Shown one piece after another: positions 44,077-51,862 of a stretch of DNA of 64,000 bases (positions are counted from its first letter, which is position 1; the number at the start of each line of letters is the position of its first letter). The translations under genes and the position numbers were made by a program. The stretch is from JBMDXB01 sp048594975 (GTDB lineage Bacteria > Acidobacteriota > Vicinamibacteria > Vicinamibacterales > 2-12-FULL-66-21): positions 62,001 to 126,000 of the forward strand of contig JBMDXQ010000141.1 in assembly GCA_048594975.1 (NCBI GenBank). Reading direction: 5' to 3'. A model generated the notes under the pieces. The model worked only from the letters and a program-made list of their open reading frames with translations, was not told the origin of the DNA and did no database searches.

Positions 44077-45501
44077 TCAGCGGCACCTGCCTTCGATCCA
44101 GCCGCCCTCGAAGCCCGCGCGGCACAGGCCGCGTACGACATGAGCGTTCCTCTGCATGACCTTCCAGACGAGCCCGCTCCGGTAGTTCTCCGCCATCAGT
44201 AAAATAGGCCCCTGATCGATCCCCAGGTAATCGTCCGTGAACCACCCCTCCGGGTGAATGGTCCCACTCGCAGGCGGCAAGCCGGCGGCGCTGAACGTCG
44301 GGTTGAACGCGTCGATGAACCCGTACTGCCTGAACACCCGCTCGCCGTACCGCGCCAGCATGTGCTTCAGGGCGGGCAGGACGATCTCGGGCGCGAAGGG
44401 CAGCGATCCGGCCGCCGCCGTCGGCGCAATGGTGCCGTCGTCGCGGATGTCGCCGCTGCTGGCCCCGCGAGCCCAGTAGGTATGGAAGCGCACGGCCCGG
44501 CCGTCCACGGTGGCACTCGCGTCGGCCGGACCGATGCAGGCGGTCAGGCCCCACGTGTTCTCTCCGTAGTCACGAAAACGGCCCGGGTTGTCGGCGGCGT
44601 AGGCGCGCTGCGCGTAGGTCGCGCGTCGCGAGTTCTCGAAGTAGTCGATGCCCCGTGCGCGCATGTACTCGTCGCGGATGCCCCGAAAATCTATCCAGAT
44701 GTGGGAGTACTGGTGAATGAAGAGCGGCGCGTAGTTGACGAACTCCTGGTCATAGAAGGAAGCCCAGCGGTAGTTGCCCGTGCGGACTTTCCACGCGTCG
44801 GGTGGGACCGGATGCGCAGGCGACCCGAGCGCGAGCACGTAGAGGATCATCGCCTCTTCGTAGCCCTTGTAGTCGTGCGGGGTCATGCCCTCCTCCGGCC
44901 GCCAGGCCATGGCGATGAGCGGAGGACGCGGCTGCATCCAGCTCCATTCGACCCGACGGTAGAGCCGATCCGCCAGATCGCGTATGGCCCGCTCCGCGCC
45001 GTCGTCGCGGTCGAAGTAGGCCTGCGCGAACAGGACGCCGGCCATCATCAGCGCCGTGTCGATGGCCGACAGCTCCACCATCTGGAACCGGCGGCCGTGC
45101 TCCATGTCGAGGAAGTGGTAGAAGAACCCGCGGTATCCCGTCACGTCCCGCGGGTTGCTGCTTTGCGGCGCGTTCCACAGGAAGCGCAGCGTCGCCAGCG
45201 TCCGCGTGCGCGCCTGCTCGCGCGTGACATACCCGCGCTCGGCACCGACGCCGTACGCGGTGAGGCCGAATCCAATCGCGGCGATGCTGGAGAAATTGAT
45301 GCGGGGCCATCGGTCCGGCACGAGACCGTTGTCCGGATTGGCGGTGTCCCAGAACCAGTCGAACGTCCGGCGCTGCAGCGTCTCGAGGAAGGGATCGACC
45401 GGCAGCGGCGGTGCAGCCGACCGGGCGCCGCCGCACGAGACGAAGAGCGCCAGCGCGGTGAGGAGCACGACCGCGCGCACCGCTCCCCTGTTCTGCCGCA
45501 T
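44077..45501 (-). CDS. Glucoamylase-like family protein, lipoprotein
   Basis: A protein of about 474 residues with a lipoprotein signal (MRQNRGAVRAVVLLTALAL followed by FVSC) and the conserved glucoamylase/DUF3131-like alpha/alpha barrel. Key stretches are LQRRTFDWFWDTANPDNGLV, SSIAAIGFGLTAYGVGAERG, GFFYHFLDMEHG, AWRPEEGMTPHDYKGYEEAM and GLTACIGPAD. GWFTDDYLGIDQGPILLM lies near the end. Family members hydrolyse beta-1,2-glucans or other glucans. It follows the GH3 gene on the same strand after 70 bases. An ATG at 45525 is an alternative start. Confidence 0.9.
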   Translation of the reverse strand: MRQNRGAVRAVVLLTALALFVSCGGARSAAPPLPVDPFLETLQRRTFDWFWDTANPDNGLVPDRWPRINFSSIAAIGFGLTAYGVGAERGYVTREQARTRTLATLRFLWNAPQSSNPRDVTGYRGFFYHFLDMEHGRRFQMVELSAIDTALMMAGVLFAQAYFDRDDGAERAIRDLADRLYRRVEWSWMQPRPPLIAMAWRPEEGMTPHDYKGYEEAMILYVLALGSPAHPVPPDAWKVRTGNYRWASFYDQEFVNYAPLFIHQYSHIWIDFRGIRDEYMRARGIDYFENSRRATYAQRAYAADNPGRFRDYGENTWGLTACIGPADASATVDGRAVRFHTYWARGASSGDIRDDGTIAPTAAAGSLPFAPEIVLPALKHMLARYGERVFRQYGFIDAFNPTFSAAGLPPASGTIHPEGWFTDDYLGIDQGPILLMAENYRSGLVWKVMQRNAHVVRGLCRAGFEGGWIEGRCR

Positions 45502-45571
45502 CGCCCGCAGCGCGATCCCGTCCATACTCAGCGATGAGACACGCGGCGGCAGCGTCGGCTCCGGCCGATGT

Positions 45572-47821
45572 TCATCGGACTTCCAGCGTCGCGGTGAGCC
45601 CGCCGACCGAGCTGTTGCTGGCGCGAATCACGAACTCGCCCGGCTCGACGATCCATTTCATGTCGCGGTCGTAGAATCCGAGGTGCTCCGGCGTCAACGT
45701 GACGTCCACGCGGCGGCGTTCGCCCGGCTTCAGGTGAACGCGCCGGAACCCCTTCAGCTCCTGGACCGGGGGCGTGATGCTCCTGACGAGATCTCGCACG
45801 TACACCTGGACCACCTCGTCGCCGCTGCGCGGGCCCGTGTTTTCGACCGTGACCGAAACCGTCACCGTCCCTGTCGGCGCGATGCGCGCGGCGCTGAGCT
45901 GCAGGTTCGAGAGCTGGAAGCCCGTGTAGCTCAGGCCGTGACCGAACGGATAGAGCGGCGTCCACGCCTCGTCGAGATACTTCGAGGTGTACTTGTCGGT
46001 AGCGCTCGGCGGCCGTCCCGTCAGCTTGTAGCCGTAATAGAGTGGTACCTGTCCGACCGATCGCGGAAACGTGACGGGGAGCTTGCCACCCGGGTTCACC
46101 TTGCCGAACAGCACGTCCGCCACTGCGTGGCCGGCTTCGGTTCCCGGGAACCAGGCCTCCAGGATCGCCGGCGCGTGATCGGCCAGCCAGGTGATGCCGA
46201 GCGGGCGCCCGTTCATCAGCACCACCGCGACCGGTTTGCCGGTGGCCACGAGTGCCCGCGCCAGCTCGAGCTGCGTTCCCGGGAGATCGAGCGACGTGCG
46301 AGAAGCGGCCTCGCCGCTCATGGCACCGGTCTCGCCGATCACGAGCACCACCGCGTCGGCCGAACGCGCCAGCTTCACTGTCGCGGCGCGCGCGGCCTCG
46401 TCGGCGGGATCCGGACCGGTTGTTCGGGTGAGCGTCTCCAGGTCGAGCGCGGTACCCTCCGCGTGCACCACGGTGGTGCGCGGCGACACGGCAGCCCTGA
46501 TCCCCTCGAGAACCGTGACGACGTCCTGCGCGCGGCCATCGCCCGTCCAGCTCCCCATCATGTTCGGTCGATCGTCGGCGAGCGGGCCGATGACCGCGAG
46601 CCGTCCCACCTCCGGAGCCAGCGGCAGCGTGCCGACGTCGTTCTTGAGCAGGACCATCGAACGCGCGGCGAGCTCACGCGCGGCAGCACGAAAATCCGAG
46701 CGCATGACCGTCGCCGACTCGCGCGCCTCGTCGGCGTACGGCCGATCGAACAACCCGGCACGCACCTTCACCCGCAGCACACGGCGCACCGCCTCGTCCA
46801 CGGCCGCGATCGGCAGCCGTCCTTCCTTGACCAGCCGGACGCCGTGGGTGGCGTACGACCGGCTGACCATCTCCATGTCCACGCCGGCCGAGAGAGCCTG
46901 TGCCGCGGCGTCAGCCTCGTCGGTGGCCACGCCGTGTTTGATCAACTCGATGATCGAGTTGTAGTCGGAGACGACAAACCCGTCGAAGCGCCACTCGCGC
47001 CGGAGGACCTGCATGAGCGTGAACGGGTTGGCCGATGCCGGGACGCCGTTGAGGTCGTTGAATGCGCTCATGAACGTCGCGGCGCCGGCATCAACCGCTG
47101 CCTTGAATGGCGGAAAATACACCTCGCGCAGCGTGCGCGGCGAAAGGTCCGTCGTGTTGTAGTCCCGCCCCGCCTCGGCGGCGCCATAGGCAACCCAGTG
47201 CTTGGCGCACGCGATCACCCGGTCGGGGCGGCTGAAATCGTCGCCCTGGAAGCCGCGAACGCGGGCGCGGGCAAACGCTGCGCCCAGGTACGGATCCTCG
47301 CCCGCACCCTCGGCAATCCGGCCCCACCGCGCGTCGCGCGCGACGTCGACCATCGGTGCGAACGTCCAGTGCAGGCCCGCCGCCTTCGCCTCGGCGGCAG
47401 CGATGGTGGCGGCGCGCTCCGCCGCCTCCGGATCCCAGCTCGCCGCCTCTCCGAGCGGAATCGGGAAGATGGTGCGGTAGCCGTGGATGACGTCGAAGGC
47501 GAACAGCATCGGGATCTTCAGGCGAGATTCCTCGACGGCGGCGCGCTGGAGCCGGTTGACCCGTGCCGCCCCGCGGACGTTGAGGGTTGACCCGAGCAGT
47601 CCGCGGCGGGCCAGGTCCAGGTGCTCGGGCCTGAACGCTCCGTCGGCCCCGCCGTCGAGCTGCTGCAGCTGGCCGAACTTCTCCTCGAGCGTCATCCGGG
47701 CGAGCAGCGCGTCGACGCGCTGCTCGACCCCGCTCTGCGCCAATCCCCCCGACGAAACCAGCAGGGCGAACGCGACGGCACAAGCGGCGCCGATCCTCCG
47801 CAACCGTATCGGCCCCGGCAT
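45572..47821 (-). CDS. bglX: Beta-glucosidase, glycoside hydrolase family 3
   Basis: A 749-residue secreted enzyme with a signal peptide (about 1-28) and the BglX layout: N-terminal barrel, alpha/beta sandwich and C-terminal fibronectin III-like domain. The nucleophile is D286 in GFVVSDYNSI. Substrate motifs FDVIHGYRTIFPIPLGEAAS, DVARDARWGRIAEGAGEDP and KHWVAYG precede it. The fibronectin III-like domain (KGFRRVHLKPGE, VTLTPEHLGFYD) is at the end. It removes terminal glucose from oligosaccharides, probably in the periplasm. It starts 11 bases after the TonB receptor stop, and both feed the glucoamylase-like enzyme. Confidence 0.95.
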   Translation of the reverse strand: MPGPIRLRRIGAACAVAFALLVSSGGLAQSGVEQRVDALLARMTLEEKFGQLQQLDGGADGAFRPEHLDLARRGLLGSTLNVRGAARVNRLQRAAVEESRLKIPMLFAFDVIHGYRTIFPIPLGEAASWDPEAAERAATIAAAEAKAAGLHWTFAPMVDVARDARWGRIAEGAGEDPYLGAAFARARVRGFQGDDFSRPDRVIACAKHWVAYGAAEAGRDYNTTDLSPRTLREVYFPPFKAAVDAGAATFMSAFNDLNGVPASANPFTLMQVLRREWRFDGFVVSDYNSIIELIKHGVATDEADAAAQALSAGVDMEMVSRSYATHGVRLVKEGRLPIAAVDEAVRRVLRVKVRAGLFDRPYADEARESATVMRSDFRAAARELAARSMVLLKNDVGTLPLAPEVGRLAVIGPLADDRPNMMGSWTGDGRAQDVVTVLEGIRAAVSPRTTVVHAEGTALDLETLTRTTGPDPADEAARAATVKLARSADAVVLVIGETGAMSGEAASRTSLDLPGTQLELARALVATGKPVAVVLMNGRPLGITWLADHAPAILEAWFPGTEAGHAVADVLFGKVNPGGKLPVTFPRSVGQVPLYYGYKLTGRPPSATDKYTSKYLDEAWTPLYPFGHGLSYTGFQLSNLQLSAARIAPTGTVTVSVTVENTGPRSGDEVVQVYVRDLVRSITPPVQELKGFRRVHLKPGERRRVDVTLTPEHLGFYDRDMKWIVEPGEFVIRASNSSVGGLTATLEVR

Positions 47822-47832
47822 CGATCGCCCCG

Positions 47833-50757
47833 TCAGTACTGGTAGCGCACGCCGAACTGGAACCGGCTGCCGGGATCGATCAGGTTGTTGGGCCGCCCGA
47901 AATTGGGGTTGGTCGCGGGCAGCGTGGGGATGAACCCGTCGAAGCCGGTGAAGTTGTCGAAGCTGAACACGTTGAACCCCTGGAAGATCACCGACAGTGC
48001 CCGGCGCTCACCAAAACGGAACGCCTTCTCGATCTGAAGGTCGACGCTCCGGTAGGCCCACGCGTCGGGAATGATGAAACCTCCCTTGAACTCGTCTCCG
48101 GGCCGGCCCGCGTTGCGCTGGATGTGGCTCAGGTCGGCCGTAACGCCCTGCGACTGGTCGTTGATCGTGAACGGCGTGCCCGACCCGAGCGTGATGAACA
48201 CGCTGCCGACGAAGTCGAACGGCAGCCCGAAGATGCCGGTGGTGACGAGCCGGTGGCGCTCGTCGTTGCCCGTCGGATGGCGCGGATAGTCGGCCACCGT
48301 CGGGTAGTCGAGGCTGAACTGATCGCCGCCGATCTGCTCTGCCCTCCCGAGCGTGTAGGTGAGCGTAAACCCCCACCGTTGCCCGCCGGCGCCGTAGGGT
48401 CGTTCCGCCTGCAGGTACAAGCCGTCGTACCACGTTTTTCGCCCCTCGAGATCGGCGACGATGATTCCCGAGTAGCCCGGTACTACCAGGCAGCAGGTGC
48501 CGTCAGGGCGGCGGTTGCCGCGGATGAAGGTCAGGATGTGCCGCGAGCGGATGCCGCTGTAGGTCGCCGAGGTGATGAGGTTGCCGAACTTCTGCCGGAC
48601 ACCGAGCGACCACTGGTCCGACACCGGCGGCTTCACCTCGTTGTCCATGAGGTGCACCTCGGGGTTCGGCGCGATGCCGCGCTCGATCAGCGAGTTCAGT
48701 CCCTCGCGGCTCAGGTACGAGGGATCCCAGGGTATGGTCAGGTTCCCGTCGCGGATGCCGCCGCTCTCGGAGAAGTGAAACGTCCGCCTCGCGTACTGCA
48801 GGCGCGCGCGTTCGGCGAGCGTCCAGTCGAAGAGGATGCGGTCGTAGTAGCGGCCGTAGCCGCCGAAGGCCACCGTCCGGCCATCGCCCCCGACGTCGTA
48901 GGAGAAGCCGGCGCGCGGCTGCCAGGCGCCGTAGTACGGCGATCGATCGTCGCCGTCGGTGAAATAGCGCTCGTCGTCAACGAACGGTCCCGCGGCCAGC
49001 CGCACCGCTTCCGGCGTGACGTAGTCCGTGTTGATCATGCCGGTCTCGAAGTCCCAGCGCAGCCCCAGGTTCAGGGTCAGGCGCGGCGTCACCGCCCAGT
49101 CGTCCTGCACGAATACGCCGTACTGCCAGTTGGTGCCGCTCAGGTCCGGGTCCCCCACGCCGTAGACGGCGCGTGCCGGGAAGGCCCAGCTGATGCCGCC
49201 CACGTAGACGAAGAGCGGGTTGCCGTCCAATTCCTTGCGGATGTCGTAGTCGGCGAAGCTGACGATGCCGCCGGCCTTGGCGGTGTGCGTGCCGCGCCAC
49301 CGCAGGAAGCGCGTGTGGTCATGACGAAGCGAGATCCGCTCCTGCACCATGTGCTGGTTGGTATCGCGCCCGCCGATGCGGAGCAGGCCTTCGAAGTTCT
49401 CGCCGACGATGTCGTAGTTCTCCGCCGTGGGGTTCCAGCGGTAGCGCTGGTACGAGAGGTACGACTCGTGCAGGCCGGCCGCGCCCGCCATCTGGTATTT
49501 CCCCTGCAGCGAGTCGACACGGTTGCGGACGTTCTCCGCCGTCTGAAAGCTGTTCGATGCCCCCTCGCCGCCGAAGCCGCGGATGTCTGTCTCATTGCGC
49601 AGGTGGTAGGTCACCTGCAGGTTGTGCGCCGGCTGCGGCTGCGATGAGAACTTGCCGAAGAGCAGCCGCTCGCGGAAGGGGCTGGTGAACGTCCCCTCGA
49701 ACGTGCGCAGGCGATCGATCAGCGCCGGCGGCGCGCCCGTGATGCTGCCGACGATCACCGTCCCGGCGCGATCCTGGCGGTTCTCCTCGTAGGATCCGAA
49801 GAACTGCATGCGGTCGCGGATGATCGGCCCCCCGAGCGACGCGCCCCACTGCCAGCGCTCGTAGGCCGGCTCGCGCTCGTTGAACGGCGGTTCGGTCACG
49901 TCGTCGACCTTGGTCCAGACCCCGCCGACCGTCCGCATTCCCTCGTTCTCGACCAGCCGTCTGTCCTGGAAGAAGCCGAAGAGGTCGCCACGGAACGAGT
50001 TGCCGCCGCTCTTCGTGACCGCGGTGATGATCGCGCTCGACGCCTTCTCGTACTCCGCCTTGAAGTTCTGCGTGACCACCTGGAATTCCTGGACCGCGTT
50101 TTGCGGGAAAGGGCTGCCGCGGCTGGCGTCCTGGCCGATGACGCCGCCGAGGATGAGGTCGTTCTTGAAACTGACGCCGTCGACGAAGACGTTGGTGTGC
50201 TGCGAGGGCAGCGCGCCCGAAGTCACTTCCTTGCGGAACTCGCTGTCGGAAACCCGGACGTTCGGGGCGAGCGCCGCCATGTTGAGGAAGTTGCGCGTGT
50301 TCTGCGGCAGGTACTGGAGCTGTTCCTGCGTCACGTTGGTCGCGATCTCGGTCGTTCGGACGTCGCTCAGCCGTTCGCTCACGACCTGGACCGTTTCCGA
50401 GTAGGTCACGTCCGGACTGACGGTGAAGTCGACCGTGAGCGTCTGGCCCACGAGCGCCGTGACCGTTCTCGCCTGCGGCTTGTATCGATCCATGGTCACG
50501 CGGATCTCGTACGTCCCCGGCCGCAGACCGGCGAGCAGGTACTGCCCTTCGGCATCGGTCGTCGCCTCGTGCGAGAACCCGCTCTCGGTCTCGCGCGCCG
50601 TGACCGTCACACCGGGAAGCACACCGGTCTGGTCGGCGACCCGGCCCTGTACGGTGGCGGTCGTGATCTGCGCCTCGCCGGCCGCGGCGGTCAGGATCAT
50701 CGACACGGCCATCGACAGCATCGCCGGCAGTCGCCATGCCGCTGGTGCGCGCTGCAT
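47833..50757 (-). CDS. TonB-dependent receptor with carboxypeptidase-regulatory domain
   Basis: A 974-residue outer-membrane receptor with a signal peptide (to about 29). A carboxypeptidase-regulatory-like beta-sandwich (TTATVQGRVADQTGVLPGVT, YLLAGLRPGTYEI) is followed by the plug (TRNFLNMAALAPNVRVSDSE, NVFVDGVSFKNDL, QNAVQEFQVVTQNFKAEYEK) and a large barrel ending in a terminal aromatic (GVRYQY). This is the Oar-like receptor of Acidobacteria. The start has AGGAGG 6-11 bases upstream. Linkage to GH3 and glucoamylase-like genes suggests oligosaccharide uptake, which is inference. Confidence 0.94.
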   Translation of the reverse strand: MQRAPAAWRLPAMLSMAVSMILTAAAGEAQITTATVQGRVADQTGVLPGVTVTARETESGFSHEATTDAEGQYLLAGLRPGTYEIRVTMDRYKPQARTVTALVGQTLTVDFTVSPDVTYSETVQVVSERLSDVRTTEIATNVTQEQLQYLPQNTRNFLNMAALAPNVRVSDSEFRKEVTSGALPSQHTNVFVDGVSFKNDLILGGVIGQDASRGSPFPQNAVQEFQVVTQNFKAEYEKASSAIITAVTKSGGNSFRGDLFGFFQDRRLVENEGMRTVGGVWTKVDDVTEPPFNEREPAYERWQWGASLGGPIIRDRMQFFGSYEENRQDRAGTVIVGSITGAPPALIDRLRTFEGTFTSPFRERLLFGKFSSQPQPAHNLQVTYHLRNETDIRGFGGEGASNSFQTAENVRNRVDSLQGKYQMAGAAGLHESYLSYQRYRWNPTAENYDIVGENFEGLLRIGGRDTNQHMVQERISLRHDHTRFLRWRGTHTAKAGGIVSFADYDIRKELDGNPLFVYVGGISWAFPARAVYGVGDPDLSGTNWQYGVFVQDDWAVTPRLTLNLGLRWDFETGMINTDYVTPEAVRLAAGPFVDDERYFTDGDDRSPYYGAWQPRAGFSYDVGGDGRTVAFGGYGRYYDRILFDWTLAERARLQYARRTFHFSESGGIRDGNLTIPWDPSYLSREGLNSLIERGIAPNPEVHLMDNEVKPPVSDQWSLGVRQKFGNLITSATYSGIRSRHILTFIRGNRRPDGTCCLVVPGYSGIIVADLEGRKTWYDGLYLQAERPYGAGGQRWGFTLTYTLGRAEQIGGDQFSLDYPTVADYPRHPTGNDERHRLVTTGIFGLPFDFVGSVFITLGSGTPFTINDQSQGVTADLSHIQRNAGRPGDEFKGGFIIPDAWAYRSVDLQIEKAFRFGERRALSVIFQGFNVFSFDNFTGFDGFIPTLPATNPNFGRPNNLIDPGSRFQFGVRYQY

Positions 50758-51001
50758 CGGAAACCTCCTGTCCGGGTAGATGACGTCGGAATCCGCGACA
50801 GCCCGTGCGAAGTTGCTGCCGCGGCACTGTGTGAAACCCCGCCTCCGGTATCAAGAGACGTGCCTCTCCCGGCAGCACGCAGCCGCCACGATTGAACGCC
50901 AGCCCAGCCGCGCAGGCGGTGGAGGGTGGGCAAATCGGCGCGTCGCACGACATAGAACGGACCGCTCGAAACACCTGTGGACGATGAACCATCTCAACCG
51001 G

Positions 51002-51024
51002 TATGTCGTATATGGACTACAATG
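51002..51024. promoter_or_regulatory. Candidate operator upstream of the second PadR gene
   Basis: GTCGTATATGGACTAC (within TATGTCGTATATGGACTACA) is an imperfect dyad, 10 of 16 matching its reverse complement, 10-30 bases upstream of the PadR start. It is weaker than the operator at 1001-1016. The 276-base gap (50758-51033) otherwise shows nothing specific, but it must hold promoters for the receptor and the PadR gene. Confidence 0.35.
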
Positions 51025-51033
51025 CAGGCCATT

Positions 51034-51360
51034 ATGGCCGACACCCATCTCGGGGAGTTCGAGCAGATCGTGCTGCTGGCGATCCTGCGGCTGCACGACG
51101 AGGCCTACGCGATTCCGATCCGCGAGGAGATCGAAGCGCGCACGGGGCGCCGCGTGTCGCGCGGCGCGCTGTACACCGCGCTGGAGAGACTCGAAGCCAA
51201 GCGCTGCCTGCGCTCGCGGATGAGCGAGCCGTTGCCCGAGCGTGGCGGCCGCTCGCGCCGGTACTACACCGTGACGGCCCCCGGCCTGGCGGCGCTGCGG
51301 GCGTCACGACGGGCGCTGCGGCAGCTCTGGCAGGGCCTGGACGAGGTGCTTGGCGTATGA
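51034..51360 (+). CDS. PadR family transcriptional regulator (second)
   Basis: A 108-residue winged-helix protein with the PadR pattern: LGEFEQIVLLAILRLHDEAY at the start, then IREEIEARTGRRVSRGALYTALERLEAKRCLRS, taken as two blocks, and a tail with RRYYTVTAPGLAALR. The ATG at 51034 fits the family start. An upstream ATG at 51022 would add four residues. Its stop overlaps the next start (ATGA at 51357-51360), as in PadR-ADOP pairs. It differs from the PadR at 653. Confidence 0.93.
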   Translation: MADTHLGEFEQIVLLAILRLHDEAYAIPIREEIEARTGRRVSRGALYTALERLEAKRCLRSRMSEPLPERGGRSRRYYTVTAPGLAALRASRRALRQLWQGLDEVLGV

Positions 51361-51842
51361 GCCTCGCCAGGCCGCCGCGTCTGAGCGCGGACCGCCGGAA
51401 GCCGGTGCCGCCGGCCCTCGCCGAACGGCTGGTGGCAAGGACGCTCGGCCGCATGGTATCGGCCGAGTCGGTGCTGGGCGATCTGCACGAGGAATTCGCA
51501 CGCGCCGCCGCGTCGCATCGACAACGCGCGGCGCTATGGTACTGGACGCAGGGAGCGGTGCGCGACGTCCGCTTGGCGCTCGGCGCGACCCGCGCCGACG
51601 TGCTGCGCCTGACCATCGGCCAGGCGGGACGGCTGACCGCGATTGGCGTTGCGATTGGGGCGGCGCTCGCCGTTGCGCTCGGCCGGCTGATCGAGGCCGG
51701 CCTGCTCGGCGTCGTCTCGAGCGATTACCGGATGGTCACGGGGTTCGCCGCAGTACTCATCGGCTCCGCGCTGGCCGCCGGCTACCTGCCCGCGCGCCGT
51801 GCCGCGGCCGTCGACCCGGTCGTGGCACTGCGATCGGAGTAG
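51357..51842 (+). CDS. Truncated ADOP permease (prefix domain joined to C-terminal FtsX segment)
   Basis: A 161-residue product of an internally deleted ADOP permease. The first about 75 residues match the N-terminal prefix domain (LSADRRKPVPPALAERLVAR, SVLGDLHEEFARAA, WYWTQGAVRDVRLALG). The rest matches the last FtsX-like segment of the family (GRLTAIGVAIGAALAVALGR, VLIGSALAAGYLPARRAAAVD, ending ALRSE). About 700 residues with both periplasmic domains are missing, yet the frame is kept. Function as a transporter is impossible; a dominant role with PadR is speculative. Expected membrane helices are about two or three. Confidence 0.8.
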   Translation: MSLARPPRLSADRRKPVPPALAERLVARTLGRMVSAESVLGDLHEEFARAAASHRQRAALWYWTQGAVRDVRLALGATRADVLRLTIGQAGRLTAIGVAIGAALAVALGRLIEAGLLGVVSSDYRMVTGFAAVLIGSALAAGYLPARRAAAVDPVVALRSE

Positions 51843-51862
51843 CGGCGGTTCGCGAACCGCCC

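Noticed and set aside
41284..44202. A 972-codon plus-strand frame opposite acnA
   Set aside because: It is a mirror of acnA codon bias with no domain; AcnA is complete on the minus strand.
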